Origin: Ancrocorticia populi
GTDB lineage: Bacteria > Actinomycetota > Actinomycetes > Actinomycetales > Actinomycetaceae
Direction of reading: 5' to 3'
DNA: 64,000 nt
NCBI RefSeq assembly: GCF_003123745.1
Contig: NZ_QETB01000003.1
Location: forward strand, 124,001 to 188,000
Shown here one piece after another: positions 35,216-44,167 of this stretch. The notes beneath the pieces are model-generated. The model saw nothing but the letters and a program-made list of their open reading frames with translations, had not been told where the DNA came from and made no database searches. Each line of letters opens with the position of its first letter. Positions within the stretch are counted from its first letter, which is position 1. A program made the translations under genes and the position numbers.

Positions 35216-36412
35216 TTATAAATCCTGCCACAAAGCCCGGGTTACGGAATCTGCCAATAGCCTGCCCCGCAACGTGAGGCGCAGGGTGCCGGAGAATGCG
35301 GAGGCAGGGTCAACAAGCTCATCCGATATAAAGCCGGCAATAACTTCGCGGCCCGTCGCGGCCGGAACCGGAATTCCTTCGGCGAGCCGGATCCCCAGCA
35401 TGATGGTCTCCTCGGCACGCTCCGTGGCGGACAGAAGCTCGCGGGCCGCCGCTGGGCTGGCCCCATCCAGCAGCCGATTTGCGTAGGCGAGCGGGTGCTT
35501 AACGTTCCAGAACCGCGTACCGCCTATATGGGAGTGCGCGCCGGGGCCATAACCCCACCAATCACTACCGCGCCAATATGCGAGGTTGTGGGCGCACTCG
35601 TGGCCGGGACGCGCCCAATTCGAGATCTCATACCAGTGGTAGCCCGCTGGCTCTAGCATCGCGGCGGCCATCTCATAACGATCGGCCTGCATATCTGGAT
35701 CGGGCAGAGAAATCTCACCGCGTCGAACCTGGCCGCCCATCTTGGTGCCCGGTTCAACCGTCAGTGCATAGGCGGAAATATGGTCCGGCTCCAGGGCCAG
35801 GGCCGCCTCCAAGGAAGCTCGCCATTCAACATCGGTCTCCCCCGGCGCACCGTAGATGAGATCGAGGGAAACCTCCAAACCGGCCTCCCGCGCCCAGCGC
35901 ACCACTTGCGGAACTCTGGACGGGCGGTGCTGGCGATCCAGAATGGACAGCACGCGCGGAACCGCCGATTGCATGCCGAAGGAAACGCGAGTAAAGCCGC
36001 CAGCTGCTAGCTCCCGTAGCGATTCGGGAGTCACTGACTCGGGATTTGCCTCAGTTGTGATTTCAGCGTTTGCGGCAAGCCCGAAGGTGGCTTTCAAATC
36101 GCCCAGAACGGCAACCAACTGGGCCGAATCCAGCATCGTAGGGGTACCACCACCGAAAAAGACGGTCTTGATAGGGCCGTTCCCTTCGAGCACGCGCCGG
36201 CTGAGCGCGATCTCGCGGGCCAGCGAATCGGGGAAGTCTGTTAATCCCGCACCCGGCCCGAAATTCGGGTTCGTATACGTATTGAAATCGCAGTACCCGC
36301 AGCGCACAGAACAAAACGGGATGTGGACGTAGGCGGAGAAGCCCGCACTAATATCCGGGTTCGGGAGCGAGCCGTCTTGAGGCGCCGGTTCACCGTCAGG
36401 AAGACTGGCCAT
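35216..36412 (-). CDS. hemW: Radical SAM heme chaperone HemW
   Basis: The 398-residue protein has the radical-SAM cluster motif HIPFCSVRCGYCDF (Cys-x3-Cys-x2-Cys), FFGGGTPTMLD and the HNLAYWRGSDW segment shared with HemN. HemW binds heme and delivers it to respiratory proteins. ATG 36412 is preferred over the upstream frame start at 36469; it overlaps trmB by 17 bases. It is often misannotated as coproporphyrinogen oxidase; place beside hrcA and lepA favours HemW. Confidence 0.92.
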   Translation of the reverse strand: MASLPDGEPAPQDGSLPNPDISAGFSAYVHIPFCSVRCGYCDFNTYTNPNFGPGAGLTDFPDSLAREIALSRRVLEGNGPIKTVFFGGGTPTMLDSAQLVAVLGDLKATFGLAANAEITTEANPESVTPESLRELAAGGFTRVSFGMQSAVPRVLSILDRQHRPSRVPQVVRWAREAGLEVSLDLIYGAPGETDVEWRASLEAALALEPDHISAYALTVEPGTKMGGQVRRGEISLPDPDMQADRYEMAAAMLEPAGYHWYEISNWARPGHECAHNLAYWRGSDWWGYGPGAHSHIGGTRFWNVKHPLAYANRLLDGASPAAARELLSATERAEETIMLGIRLAEGIPVPAATGREVIAGFISDELVDPASAFSGTLRLTLRGRLLADSVTRALWQDL

Positions 36413-37250
36413 TGCGAATAACCTCGAGGTCGTGGATCGTGCGCCCGGCCTCGATACCCCGCTCCTCAAAACGCGTCATAATCCGCCCTTCCCAGCGTGG
36501 TGCATAACCCCCGCGCTCGGGCTCAGGATCGGCCGGATCTTGGAGGTTGCCAGCATGCGGGTTGTCGAAGTAGGGCGAAGCCTCAACGGTGTCGCGCATC
36601 TGCCAAGCGTAATCGTCCCAATCGGTGGCCATTCGCCACGTTCCACCCTGACGCAGGAGGCCCGCGGCAACACCTGCGAAGGTGGGCGAAACGATCCGGC
36701 GCTTGTGATGGCGCGCCTTGCGCCACGGATCCGGGAAGAAGGTCCACAGCATGTCCGCACGCGGGTTTTCTGCGTTCGGATGGGCAGGGTTAAGACGTGG
36801 GCCAGCGGCGATGATCTCCTCTGGGGCGTTTTTCCCTGCCGCCTCCAGCCCGAAGAGGATCGGAAGGGCTTGAGCCGCGTCCGCCTCGATGATGCGCACA
36901 TTCGTAATGTTCTCGCGGGCGGCGCGGGCAACACACCGGGCCACACCCGGGTGCCACGCTTCGAGCGCCAGCACGTTCCAATCGGGATGGGCCGCGGCGA
37001 AAGACACAAGTTGTTCGCCGGAGCCTGGCCCGATCTCAATGGCGAGGTGGCCCGAGCGCCCAAACTCCCGCACAAGGTCGAAGCGGGCATCGGCGGCCAC
37101 GGCAGTAGCGTCGTGTCCGGCTGGCAGATCGATGATGAACTCTGGGCCGCGTTCTGCCAGAAGGGTTTCGTATTTATCGCCAAGGCGCGAACCGCGCAGG
37201 GTAAAAGACTTAATGCGGGCAAACTCGGGACGGCCCGATTTTTCCGGCAT
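36396..37250 (-). CDS. trmB: tRNA (guanine-N7-)-methyltransferase
   Basis: The 284-residue protein has the SAM site AIEIGPGSGEQLVSFA, and the TrmB signature LWTFFPDPWRKARHHKRR. It makes m7G46 in tRNA. It is four bases upstream of lepA in transcription order (lepA stop, then trmB start), in an operon lepA-trmB-hemW. Confidence 0.93.
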   Translation of the reverse strand: MPEKSGRPEFARIKSFTLRGSRLGDKYETLLAERGPEFIIDLPAGHDATAVAADARFDLVREFGRSGHLAIEIGPGSGEQLVSFAAAHPDWNVLALEAWHPGVARCVARAARENITNVRIIEADAAQALPILFGLEAAGKNAPEEIIAAGPRLNPAHPNAENPRADMLWTFFPDPWRKARHHKRRIVSPTFAGVAAGLLRQGGTWRMATDWDDYAWQMRDTVEASPYFDNPHAGNLQDPADPEPERGGYAPRWEGRIMTRFEERGIEAGRTIHDLEVIRNGQSS

Positions 37251-37253
37251 ATG

Positions 37254-39110
37254 CTACTTCTTCTCTGACGTTGGCTCGGAGGTGAGAGCGGCAACGAAGG
37301 CTTCCTGCGGTACATCCACTCGGCCAATCGTCTTCATACGCTTCTTACCTTCCTTCTGCTTCTCCAATAGCTTGCGCTTTCGCGAAACGTCACCTCCGTA
37401 GCACTTGGCCAGCACGTCCTTTCGGACGGCCCGGATAGTCTCGCGTGCGATCACTCGCGTGCCGATGGCCGCCTGAACCGGGATCTCGAACTGCTGGCGG
37501 GGTATGAGGTTCCTCAGCTTTTTCGTCATTTCAAGGCCGTAACTGTACGCCTTTTCACGGTGAACGATGGCGCTGAAAGCATCAACCGGCTCGTGGTTTA
37601 GCAGCAGATCCACCTTGACCAGATCGGCCTCCTGCTCGCCTTCGAGATCGTAATCGAGGGATGCATAACCCTTAGTACGGCTCTTGAGCTGATCGAAGAA
37701 GTCCGTCACGATTTCGGCGAGCGGGAGATCGTAGTGCAGCTCCACCCGCTCCTCGGAAAGGTAGTCCATACCCTGCAGGTTCCCTCGGCGTTGCTGGCAT
37801 AGCTCCATCAGGGTTCCCACGTATTCGGAGGGTGTCAGGAGCGTGGCCTTGGCCATCGGCTCGGAGATATGAGCGACCTTGCCGTCAGGGAACTCCGAGG
37901 GATTCGTGACGGTTACCTCCTCGCCGCCGTCCGTGATCACGCGGTACACAACAGATGGGGCCGTGGCGATGATCGAAATATCAAACTCGCGCTCGATGCG
38001 CTCACGGATGATATCCAAGTGAAGCAACCCGAGGAACCCACAACGAAAACCAAAGCCAAGCGCCACGGAGTTTTCAGGTTCGTATTGGAGGGCGGCATCA
38101 TTCAGCCTGAGCTTGTCTAGCGCCTCACGCAGGGCTGGATAGTCCGAACCATCGATCGGGTATATACCCGAGAAAACCATCGGCTTGGGATCGGCGTAGC
38201 CCTCTAGAGGCGCGGGCGCCGGGCGCGAAGCGGATGTAACAGTGTCTCCCACACGGGACTGCCTCACATCCTTGACTCCCGTGATGAGGTATCCGACCTC
38301 TCCCGCCGCCAGCCCGGCGGTGGGCTTGGGTTCGGGCGCGATAACGCCAATTTCTAGAAGCTCGTGTGAGCTGCCGGTAGACATCATGGCCACGCGCTCC
38401 CGCGGATTGAGCCGGCCATCCTTCACACGGACGTAGGTGACAACACCCCGATAGATGTCATAGACCGAATCGAAGATCATGGCACGCGAGGGCGCATCTA
38501 GATCACCCTCCGGGCTCGAAATCTCGGACACGATGCGATCCAACAGCTCTGGTACACCCGCGCCCGTCTTGCCCGATACGGCGATGCACTCTTCCGGTTC
38601 CACGCCCAGCAAGGAGGCGACCTCCTGAGCGTATTTCTCAGGCTGAGCCGAGGGGAGATCAATCTTGTTAAGAACCGGGATGATCGTGAGGTCGTTTTCG
38701 AGGGCCATGTACAGATTGGCGAGCGTCTGGGCCTCGATGCCCTGAGTGGCATCCACGAGCAGGATCGCACCCTCGCAGGCAGCAAGTGAGCGATTTACCT
38801 CATAGGAAAAGTCCACGTGCCCGGGGGTATCAATCATGTTGAGGGCGTATGCCTGCCCCTCCATCGTCCAGGGCATCCGCACGGCCTGAGACTTAATGGT
38901 GATACCGCGTTCACGCTCGATGTCCATGCGATCGAGGTACTGATCGCGCATCTCTCGCGCGTCCACAATGCCGGTCAATTGCAGCATCCGATCAGCCAGC
39001 GTGGACTTGCCGTGATCGATATGGGCGATGATGCAAAAGTTCCGGATATATTCCGCAGGGGTTGCGGAGGGCTGGATTGATTCCAGCTCTGCAGGGGTTG
39101 TGACGGGCAC
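37254..39110 (-). CDS. lepA: Elongation factor 4
   Basis: The 618-residue GTPase has G1 [16 protein letters not shown]3 DTPGHVDF, G4 NKIDL, EF-G-like domains III and V, and the LepA-specific C-terminal domain with [20 protein letters not shown]. It affects initiation or translocation under stress. The GTG start at 39110 follows AAGGAG. Confidence 0.97.
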   Translation of the reverse strand: MPVTTPAELESIQPSATPAEYIRNFCIIAHIDHGKSTLADRMLQLTGIVDAREMRDQYLDRMDIERERGITIKSQAVRMPWTMEGQAYALNMIDTPGHVDFSYEVNRSLAACEGAILLVDATQGIEAQTLANLYMALENDLTIIPVLNKIDLPSAQPEKYAQEVASLLGVEPEECIAVSGKTGAGVPELLDRIVSEISSPEGDLDAPSRAMIFDSVYDIYRGVVTYVRVKDGRLNPRERVAMMSTGSSHELLEIGVIAPEPKPTAGLAAGEVGYLITGVKDVRQSRVGDTVTSASRPAPAPLEGYADPKPMVFSGIYPIDGSDYPALREALDKLRLNDAALQYEPENSVALGFGFRCGFLGLLHLDIIRERIEREFDISIIATAPSVVYRVITDGGEEVTVTNPSEFPDGKVAHISEPMAKATLLTPSEYVGTLMELCQQRRGNLQGMDYLSEERVELHYDLPLAEIVTDFFDQLKSRTKGYASLDYDLEGEQEADLVKVDLLLNHEPVDAFSAIVHREKAYSYGLEMTKKLRNLIPRQQFEIPVQAAIGTRVIARETIRAVRKDVLAKCYGGDVSRKRKLLEKQKEGKKRMKTIGRVDVPQEAFVAALTSEPTSEKK

Positions 39111-39183
39111 GGTACTCCTTCTTCAACAGTCGCGCCCATTCTAGTGGTGAAAGCTGGTTTCCAACATTTCTCAGAGTGTGGGG

Positions 39184-39213
39184 TTGGTCAGTTTGACTGT
39201 GGATTGGTCAGTT
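39184..39213. repeat. Direct repeat TTGGTCAGTT upstream of a membrane-protein gene
   Basis: TTGGTCAGTT occurs at 39184-39193 and 39204-39213, exactly 20 bases apart (two helical turns), in the gap between lepA and the gene at 39268. An inverted repeat GGAACA-N9-TGTTCC follows at 39254-39274 across the start codon. Regulator binding is inferred. Confidence 0.35.
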
Positions 39214-39267
39214 CACCCTGAGAGTGAAGGCGTGCCGGGCACGGCCGAGTGATGGAACAATTAGGAC

Positions 39268-39870
39268 ATGTTCCCCTTCTATGGCTCGCTCAAGGACATT
39301 GTCCCGGTTATCGAAACCCTCACGCGGTTGCCCGGGCAGCTCATGGGGCGCGCATTGGCGGTTCTTAGTACCCTTGTAGCTGTACTCGGATGGTTCGTGG
39401 GGCGCGCTGGCGAGGGCTTCATCGACTGGCTCCCGTTCGCCGCCGGAATCCTCGGGCTGGGCGTTGCCGGGTTCTTCACGTGGCGGAGGTACCGGCTAGC
39501 GAACGCTGTTGGCGTATGGGTAAAAAATCAAGAGTCCACTATTCAGGGAGAGGCCGCCACCTCGGAAGATGTCACGATAATCTCGCAGGATGGAACTCCT
39601 CTAGGAACCAACTCGCGCGCCACTCCCGCCGAAGATACGGACGCCCAGCGCAACTATGACGCCATGATGGAGGAAACCCAACTGCGCGACACTTGGATGC
39701 CGCGGGTGGAGGCAGCTCAGAGGGCAGCTGTCGCGGCTGCGGGCGGAACGGTGAACGCCCCCTATCTGAAGGACGATCTACGCATCACGTTGGTTTCCGC
39801 GATAGCAACTGGCGTTCTCATTCCGATTGAGACTCTATTCGCGTTTATTGCGTTTTTTGCCGTGCTCTAA
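39268..39870 (+). CDS. Unknown membrane protein
   Basis: The 200-residue protein has two hydrophobic helices near residues 28-45 and 52-70, a polar acidic middle (about 85-155) and a C-terminal helix at about 175-198. I do not recognise the family. The start ATG at 39268 is close to a weak AACAAT hexamer (39256-39261). It precedes the PH-domain gene by 37 bases in the same direction, but that gene has its own promoter-like sequence. Confidence 0.65.
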   Translation: MFPFYGSLKDIVPVIETLTRLPGQLMGRALAVLSTLVAVLGWFVGRAGEGFIDWLPFAAGILGLGVAGFFTWRRYRLANAVGVWVKNQESTIQGEAATSEDVTIISQDGTPLGTNSRATPAEDTDAQRNYDAMMEETQLRDTWMPRVEAAQRAAVAAAGGTVNAPYLKDDLRITLVSAIATGVLIPIETLFAFIAFFAVL

Positions 39871-39880
39871 AGGCGCGCCG

Positions 39881-39894
39881 CACAAATATTTGTG
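39881..39894. promoter_or_regulatory. Palindrome upstream of the PH-domain gene
   Basis: CACAAATATTTGTG is a perfect 14-base palindrome placed just upstream of the CACTAT -10-like hexamer at 39896-39901. It could be an operator or an end hairpin for the preceding gene. Confidence 0.35.
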
Positions 39895-39895
39895 A

Positions 39896-39901
39896 CACTA
39901 T
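39896..39901 (+). promoter_or_regulatory. -10 element of the PH-domain gene
   Basis: CACTAT, then AGCCGC, then ATG at 39908; likely leaderless. Confidence 0.35.
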
Positions 39902-39907
39902 AGCCGC

Positions 39908-40441
39908 ATGAAGTTCTCAGAAAAGCTCTTGGGCCAGAACGAGCACGTTATCCTGCACATGCGCACCCACATCAAGGAAATCATCCCGAACCTGATAGCC
40001 ACTATTGTGCTGATCGTGGTGGCGGTTCTGGCATACGTGTATCTGCCTGAAGACTGGCGGCCCGCATCGACGGTAGCGATCGTGGCAGTTGCCGTGACGC
40101 TCTTCCTTGTGATCTTCGTGTGGCCATGGTTTAACTGGCTCACATCCACTTACACCATCACCAACCGCCGCATCATCACCCGCCGTGGAGTCCTCACGAA
40201 GACGGGGCACGACATTCCGCTGAGCCGCATCTCCAACGTCTCCTACGAGCGCTCGGTCCTTGACCGCATGCTCGGGTGCGGATCCCTCGTTCTTCAAACC
40301 TCTGCCGCCGAACCGCTCCTCCTCGATGACGTTCCCAAGGTTGAGCGCGTCCACGTCACGTTGACCGAACTGCTTTTTCACACGTCCGCTGACGGTTCCT
40401 CGCGTAATGATGTCGCGCGTTTTGAGGACCACACCGAATAG
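39908..40441 (+). CDS. Bacterial PH-domain (bPH2) membrane protein
   Basis: The 177-residue protein has two N-terminal membrane helices (about 27-46 and 56-75) followed by a YdbT/bPH2 domain: STYTITNRRIITRRGVLTKTG, IPLSRISNVSYERSVLDRMLGCG. Such proteins are membrane-bound with a cytoplasmic PH-like fold; the role is unknown. It converges on the LCP gene with a five-base gap. Confidence 0.82.
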   Translation: MKFSEKLLGQNEHVILHMRTHIKEIIPNLIATIVLIVVAVLAYVYLPEDWRPASTVAIVAVAVTLFLVIFVWPWFNWLTSTYTITNRRIITRRGVLTKTGHDIPLSRISNVSYERSVLDRMLGCGSLVLQTSAAEPLLLDDVPKVERVHVTLTELLFHTSADGSSRNDVARFEDHTE

Positions 40442-40446
40442 CTCAC

Positions 40447-41502
40447 CTACTCGATTGGTCTCGAATCTAGAGTCTCCAGTTCTGGATGGGTCACAACCCA
40501 CTGTTTGACAGTATCCTCTTGGAAAGCTTGGCTCAGCCCAGCCACCGCCTCCTCATCGAGCAGCACGATGGATTGGCCATCGGAGGACGTGTCAGTGCCC
40601 GAATATGGGGCGGTCAAGAAAATGAGGCCGTCCGAGCTGAGGTTGCGCAGTGAGCTCCCCAGTTCCACCAGCCCGGTGACGCTTAGGCCCTCATCCACGG
40701 ACAGATAGTCCTGAACTGTGCCGTACACGTCCATGAGCTTACTGGGAGAAGAGAGCACTTCGGGAGTCAGGAGACTCTCGAAAACCGTTTTCATCCACAC
40801 CTGCTGGCGCCGGACCCGATCGAAGTCCCCACCGGGCAGACCGTACCGCTCCCGAACGTAGGTGAGCGCTTCGCCTCCGGACATGTGCTGTGTGCCATCC
40901 GGGGTTGGTAGGTCAACACCGCCCACGAGGTCAGTCAGTTCGGTGAACGATGTGAAGTCCACGATCGCGAAGTGATCAATTCTCACACCCGTCAGGTTCT
41001 CCACCGTTTCGATGGTCAACGCAGGGCCTCCGTAGGAGTATGCCGCGTTAATCTTTGCCTCTCCTACACCGGGTATATCAACCCACGAATCGCGAGGAAT
41101 TGACATCACGGCAACAGACCGGCGGTTGCCAGCAACCTGCACCAACATGATCGCATCGGTTCGCTGAGCTCCAGGTTCCCAATCGGCGGCGTCGCCGGCG
41201 GAAATGCGCGAATCTGAACCGAGGATCAGGAAAGTGACCGGATCAAGGTTCGATTCTTCCACCGGCTCTCGTGAGGGGCGCGCCGTCAGCTCCTCAAACG
41301 GATCGCCAAAGGTGTTCAGAGATTCGAACTCCTGCTGTCGGGCAAAGAGCACGCCTGCAATCCCAAGGCCAGCAACCAGCACCGCAATAACCAGAACAAT
41401 GATGGCGGTACGAAGAGGCTTACGTTTGCGATGTGGCGCAGCATCCACACCCTCAAACACATCATCGATGAAATAGTCATCGGATTGTCCGCTTCGCGCC
41501 AT
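40447..41502 (-). CDS. LytR-CpsA-Psr (LCP) family glycopolymer transferase
   Basis: The 351-residue protein has a cytoplasmic N-terminus, one membrane helix (about 32-52) and an extracellular LCP domain (about 85-300) with LILGSDSR, RTDAIMLVQ, SIPRDSWVDIPG and KINAAYSYGG. The Arg and Asp residues that bind the polyprenyl pyrophosphate are visible. LCP enzymes attach teichoic-acid-like or other glycopolymers to peptidoglycan or protein. ATG 41502 lies six bases after TACTAT. Confidence 0.92.
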   Translation of the reverse strand: MARSGQSDDYFIDDVFEGVDAAPHRKRKPLRTAIIVLVIAVLVAGLGIAGVLFARQQEFESLNTFGDPFEELTARPSREPVEESNLDPVTFLILGSDSRISAGDAADWEPGAQRTDAIMLVQVAGNRRSVAVMSIPRDSWVDIPGVGEAKINAAYSYGGPALTIETVENLTGVRIDHFAIVDFTSFTELTDLVGGVDLPTPDGTQHMSGGEALTYVRERYGLPGGDFDRVRRQQVWMKTVFESLLTPEVLSSPSKLMDVYGTVQDYLSVDEGLSVTGLVELGSSLRNLSSDGLIFLTAPYSGTDTSSDGQSIVLLDEEAVAGLSQAFQEDTVKQWVVTHPELETLDSRPIE

Positions 41503-41508
41503 GATGAC

Positions 41509-41514
41509 ATAGTA
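41509..41514 (-). promoter_or_regulatory. -10 element of the LCP gene
   Basis: TACTAT, then GTCATC, then ATG at 41502; likely leaderless. Confidence 0.45.
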
Positions 41515-41589
41515 GCCAATGGCGCACTAATGCGCTTGGTCTCACATCATATCGGGCCTCGGCTGCTGCCCCTGCTCTTTCTACTCTGG

Positions 41590-41743
41590 TACAGTAAACG
41601 ATTGGACTTCTCACCTGGTCGGGTGGAAGGTCCAGCCAAAGGCACTCCACGGGAACCCCACTTCCCCAGTCCCGCTGATGGCATATCCCTCACCGACCAT
41701 GTACATCTATCGTCACCTGACGATTGAGTTGAAAGAGAATTAA
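41590..41743 (+). promoter_or_regulatory. rpsT promoter and leader
   Basis: TGGTACAGT gives an extended -10 (TACAGT at 41590-41595). The resulting leader of about 140 bases contains an imperfect hairpin near 41607-41636. S20 genes are often autoregulated through the leader; no specific site is recognised. Confidence 0.4.
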
Positions 41744-42007
41744 GTGGCAAACATCAAGTCGAAGAAGAAGCGGATTCTCACGAACGAGAAGTCGCGTCTT
41801 CGCAACCGCGCAGTTAAGTCCGAGCTGAAGACGTACGTCCGCAAGACCCGCGAAGCCGTGACGGCTGGCGATAAGGAAGCGGCTCAGGCTGCTTACGAGG
41901 CAGCGGCCCGCAAGCTTGATAAGGCTGTATCCAAGGGTGTCATCCACAAGAATCAGGCTGCTAACCGCAAGTCAAAGCTGGCTCAGGCCATCAACAAGCT
42001 GAGCTGA
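41744..42007 (+). CDS. rpsT: 30S ribosomal protein S20
   Basis: The 87-residue basic protein begins [21 protein letters not shown] and ends with [20 protein letters not shown], the S20 signature. GTG start at 41744 with AAAGAGAA upstream. It sits between holA/comEC and lepA blocks, the common actinobacterial location. A strong terminator follows. Confidence 0.97.
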   Translation: MANIKSKKKRILTNEKSRLRNRAVKSELKTYVRKTREAVTAGDKEAAQAAYEAAARKLDKAVSKGVIHKNQAANRKSKLAQAINKLS

Positions 42008-42026
42008 GATTCTTAAGCGTGAGGAA

Positions 42027-42060
42027 GCGGCAGGCCGTTAGGCTTGCCGCTTTTTCTTTT
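42027..42060 (+). terminator. Rho-independent terminator of rpsT
   Basis: GCGGCAGGCC-GTTA-GGCTTGCCGC forms a 10-base-pair stem (one G-U) followed by TTTTTCTTTT. Confidence 0.95.
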
Positions 42061-42076
42061 CCATTCATTAGAATGG
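42061..42076 (+). promoter_or_regulatory. Promoter and overlapping palindrome of the 513-residue unknown gene
   Basis: TAGAAT (42069-42074) lies six bases before GTG 42081. A perfect inverted repeat CCATTC-ATTA-GAATGG (42061-42076) covers it, as an operator would. TTGCCG in the terminator stem (42044-42049) could serve as a -35 at 19 bases. Confidence 0.45.
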
Positions 42077-42080
42077 TTTA

Positions 42081-43622
42081 GTGACTCTGACGAAATCTCG
42101 CGTCCCGTTGCGCGAATATGCGTGGTTCGTGGAACCTACCGATCCGATGGAGAAAGCGCGGTCGCTCAATCCCATCGTTCAACTTGAAGCCGCCCGAATG
42201 GACGGCGCAACTTTCATTGGGTTAGCAGTTATTGATGACGATGCTGCTCTCACGGCCTCCTCGATAAAGTGCATAGTCACTGAATTCGAAGATCTGGCCC
42301 AGTTTCATCCCACTCTGATTCTCGCAGATCGCGTGGTAGTCCCGGCCGGTGCCGCAGAGCTCATCAGTGCTATCGAAGGCGAGGGCCTTCGCGCAGTCTC
42401 ATCCTCCCAGTTGACCGAGTTTGAGCTGGCGGGCCTAGATCCTGCACGGCTAGCGAACACCCTGCTTGGCACCGGGCTAAGCCAGCTCCTGTTGACCACT
42501 CCGGCCATCGGTTCTTCCGCTCCCCTGCCCGCGGTCAACACGGTAATCGATCTGTCCACTGCAACCGGTCCGCTCACCGCAATCCGGGCCAACACACTCG
42601 CTCAAGACCGCGCGTCCCGCAAGACGCTGCATATATGGACCGTGACTGCCCTCCGCGGAAGCGACGGGGAAGACGTGCGCCAGCTCATTGCCAAACACGC
42701 GCGGGTGTGGGGTCTCAGCCGAGATGGTGAGTCTCGGATGGTCCAGGGCCTGGACCATGTGCTCGATTACCGGCAGAGAAAGCACCTCAACGAGATTCTG
42801 ACGGGTAGCGCACCCACAAGGATTAACGAGATCAACACGAGCACGCTCAATGCACTGCAGACCAGAAAGGCCACGGCAACCCAGTGGATGTCCTATACCC
42901 CACTGCCCGAAATCACTCCGGAGCTTCTCATCGAGGAGCCTCAAGAGGTCCCCGGCTTCAAGCTCAACCAGAGCGTCAACTTCGCCGTCACCGTGCTCTA
43001 CGTAATCCTCATCGCCGTGGCCGTACGCTTTGCCCTACTCGGGAACCTACTCGGCACAGGCATCCCCCTCCTCATCGTGGCGATCAACTATCCGATCATC
43101 ACGGACATCGGGCGCACGGTGCGCAGCTCGGCATCCGGTGGCGCCCAGTTCACTCAACTATTCCGCGTGCTGCAGGCGAGCGCCAGCGATTTGGGCAGGT
43201 CCTTCGACCTTCCTTTTGTTCATTTACTGCAAACCCGTCCAGTTAAGTGGGTCAAGGGTGAATCCGAGAAGATTGAGATTACCATTAAGGACCGGGAGGT
43301 GAGTGATTGCCAAGACATCCTTGAGGCCGCGCATCAAGTCCTGACCCCCGCCAATGACAAGGCGCAGTGGGTACTCGAAGCCGGGCGCACAGATTTTACG
43401 ATTGGGCGCAGCCTCGTATGGCTGGTGACCATCCTGTTCCATGCCAGCAAGCCGCGGTACTTCGCGCTGCCCACGCAGATTGCATCGGAAGAGGCCGCTA
43501 GGGCATTCGCTTCTCACTGGTGCCAGTTCGTCGGGCCATGCCGATTAAGACAGATGCCCGAACACGCTGCCGAGCTCCCTGGCGCCTCGGCTAGAGCAGC
43601 CAGAATTCGCGATCTCGCCTGA
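42081..43622 (+). CDS. Unknown protein with a central membrane hairpin
   Basis: The 513-residue protein has an N-terminal globular alpha/beta region (about 1-290), two hydrophobic helices (about 305-350, AVTVLYVILIAVAVRFALLG and LLIVAINYPI) and a C-terminal globular domain (about 355-513) with FTIGRSLVWLVTILFHASKPRYFALP. I do not recognise any domain. It starts with a GTG six bases after TAGAAT, with no ribosome binding site, and abuts the convergent DUF4870 gene stop to stop. Confidence 0.75.
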   Translation: MTLTKSRVPLREYAWFVEPTDPMEKARSLNPIVQLEAARMDGATFIGLAVIDDDAALTASSIKCIVTEFEDLAQFHPTLILADRVVVPAGAAELISAIEGEGLRAVSSSQLTEFELAGLDPARLANTLLGTGLSQLLLTTPAIGSSAPLPAVNTVIDLSTATGPLTAIRANTLAQDRASRKTLHIWTVTALRGSDGEDVRQLIAKHARVWGLSRDGESRMVQGLDHVLDYRQRKHLNEILTGSAPTRINEINTSTLNALQTRKATATQWMSYTPLPEITPELLIEEPQEVPGFKLNQSVNFAVTVLYVILIAVAVRFALLGNLLGTGIPLLIVAINYPIITDIGRTVRSSASGGAQFTQLFRVLQASASDLGRSFDLPFVHLLQTRPVKWVKGESEKIEITIKDREVSDCQDILEAAHQVLTPANDKAQWVLEAGRTDFTIGRSLVWLVTILFHASKPRYFALPTQIASEEAARAFASHWCQFVGPCRLRQMPEHAAELPGASARAARIRDLA

Positions 43623-44135
43623 TTAGTTGAGTACTCTCAGTGACAGCGGGTAACGGTAGGACTCACCGCGCGAATACCCGATCGCGGCCTTGATCGGGTG
43701 GTAAACGGAGAAGATGAAGACGATGATCCAGATTGCCACGGATACGGGTACAAGGATCACCGTGAACAGCAGGATCCATGCGAGAACGCTGAGTAGGGTC
43801 ATACCCAGCTGGAAATTGAATGCTCGGGCAGCTTGATCGCGCAGGAACGGACTCTGATTCCTATAGATCGCCCACACGATAAGCGGGCCGGCAAATCCTA
43901 ACCAACCCAGCGAAAAGAGCATGCCGACGGGGCCGGAAAGCGCCGCGATCGTGGCGAACGTCCGGTCATCGGAAGCGGAGACCGTTCCTTGGCCCGGATA
44001 GGCGTCAAAGCCGTAGCCGCCGGTTGGCCCGGCACCAGCGTTTTCACCCATGCTCCACGCGTTGGCGCGATCGGACCGATCGAAGCCATTGTCCGGGAAG
44101 GAGCCATATTCGTTTTCTGGGAACTGGTTGCTCAT
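43623..44135 (-). CDS. DUF4870-like small membrane protein
   Basis: The 170-residue protein has a polar, Gly- and Asn-rich N-terminal tail (about 60 residues) and three hydrophobic helices with the DUF4870 pattern FLRDQAARAFNFQLGMTLLS and VYHPIKAAIGYSRGE. Function is unknown. It is 18-33 bases downstream of pntB in the same direction. ATG 44135 or ATG 44150 could be the start; neither has a clear ribosome binding site. Confidence 0.75.
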   Translation of the reverse strand: MSNQFPENEYGSFPDNGFDRSDRANAWSMGENAGAGPTGGYGFDAYPGQGTVSASDDRTFATIAALSGPVGMLFSLGWLGFAGPLIVWAIYRNQSPFLRDQAARAFNFQLGMTLLSVLAWILLFTVILVPVSVAIWIIVFIFSVYHPIKAAIGYSRGESYRYPLSLRVLN

Positions 44136-44167
44136 AGCACAATCATCCATGAGGAACGCAGATATGG

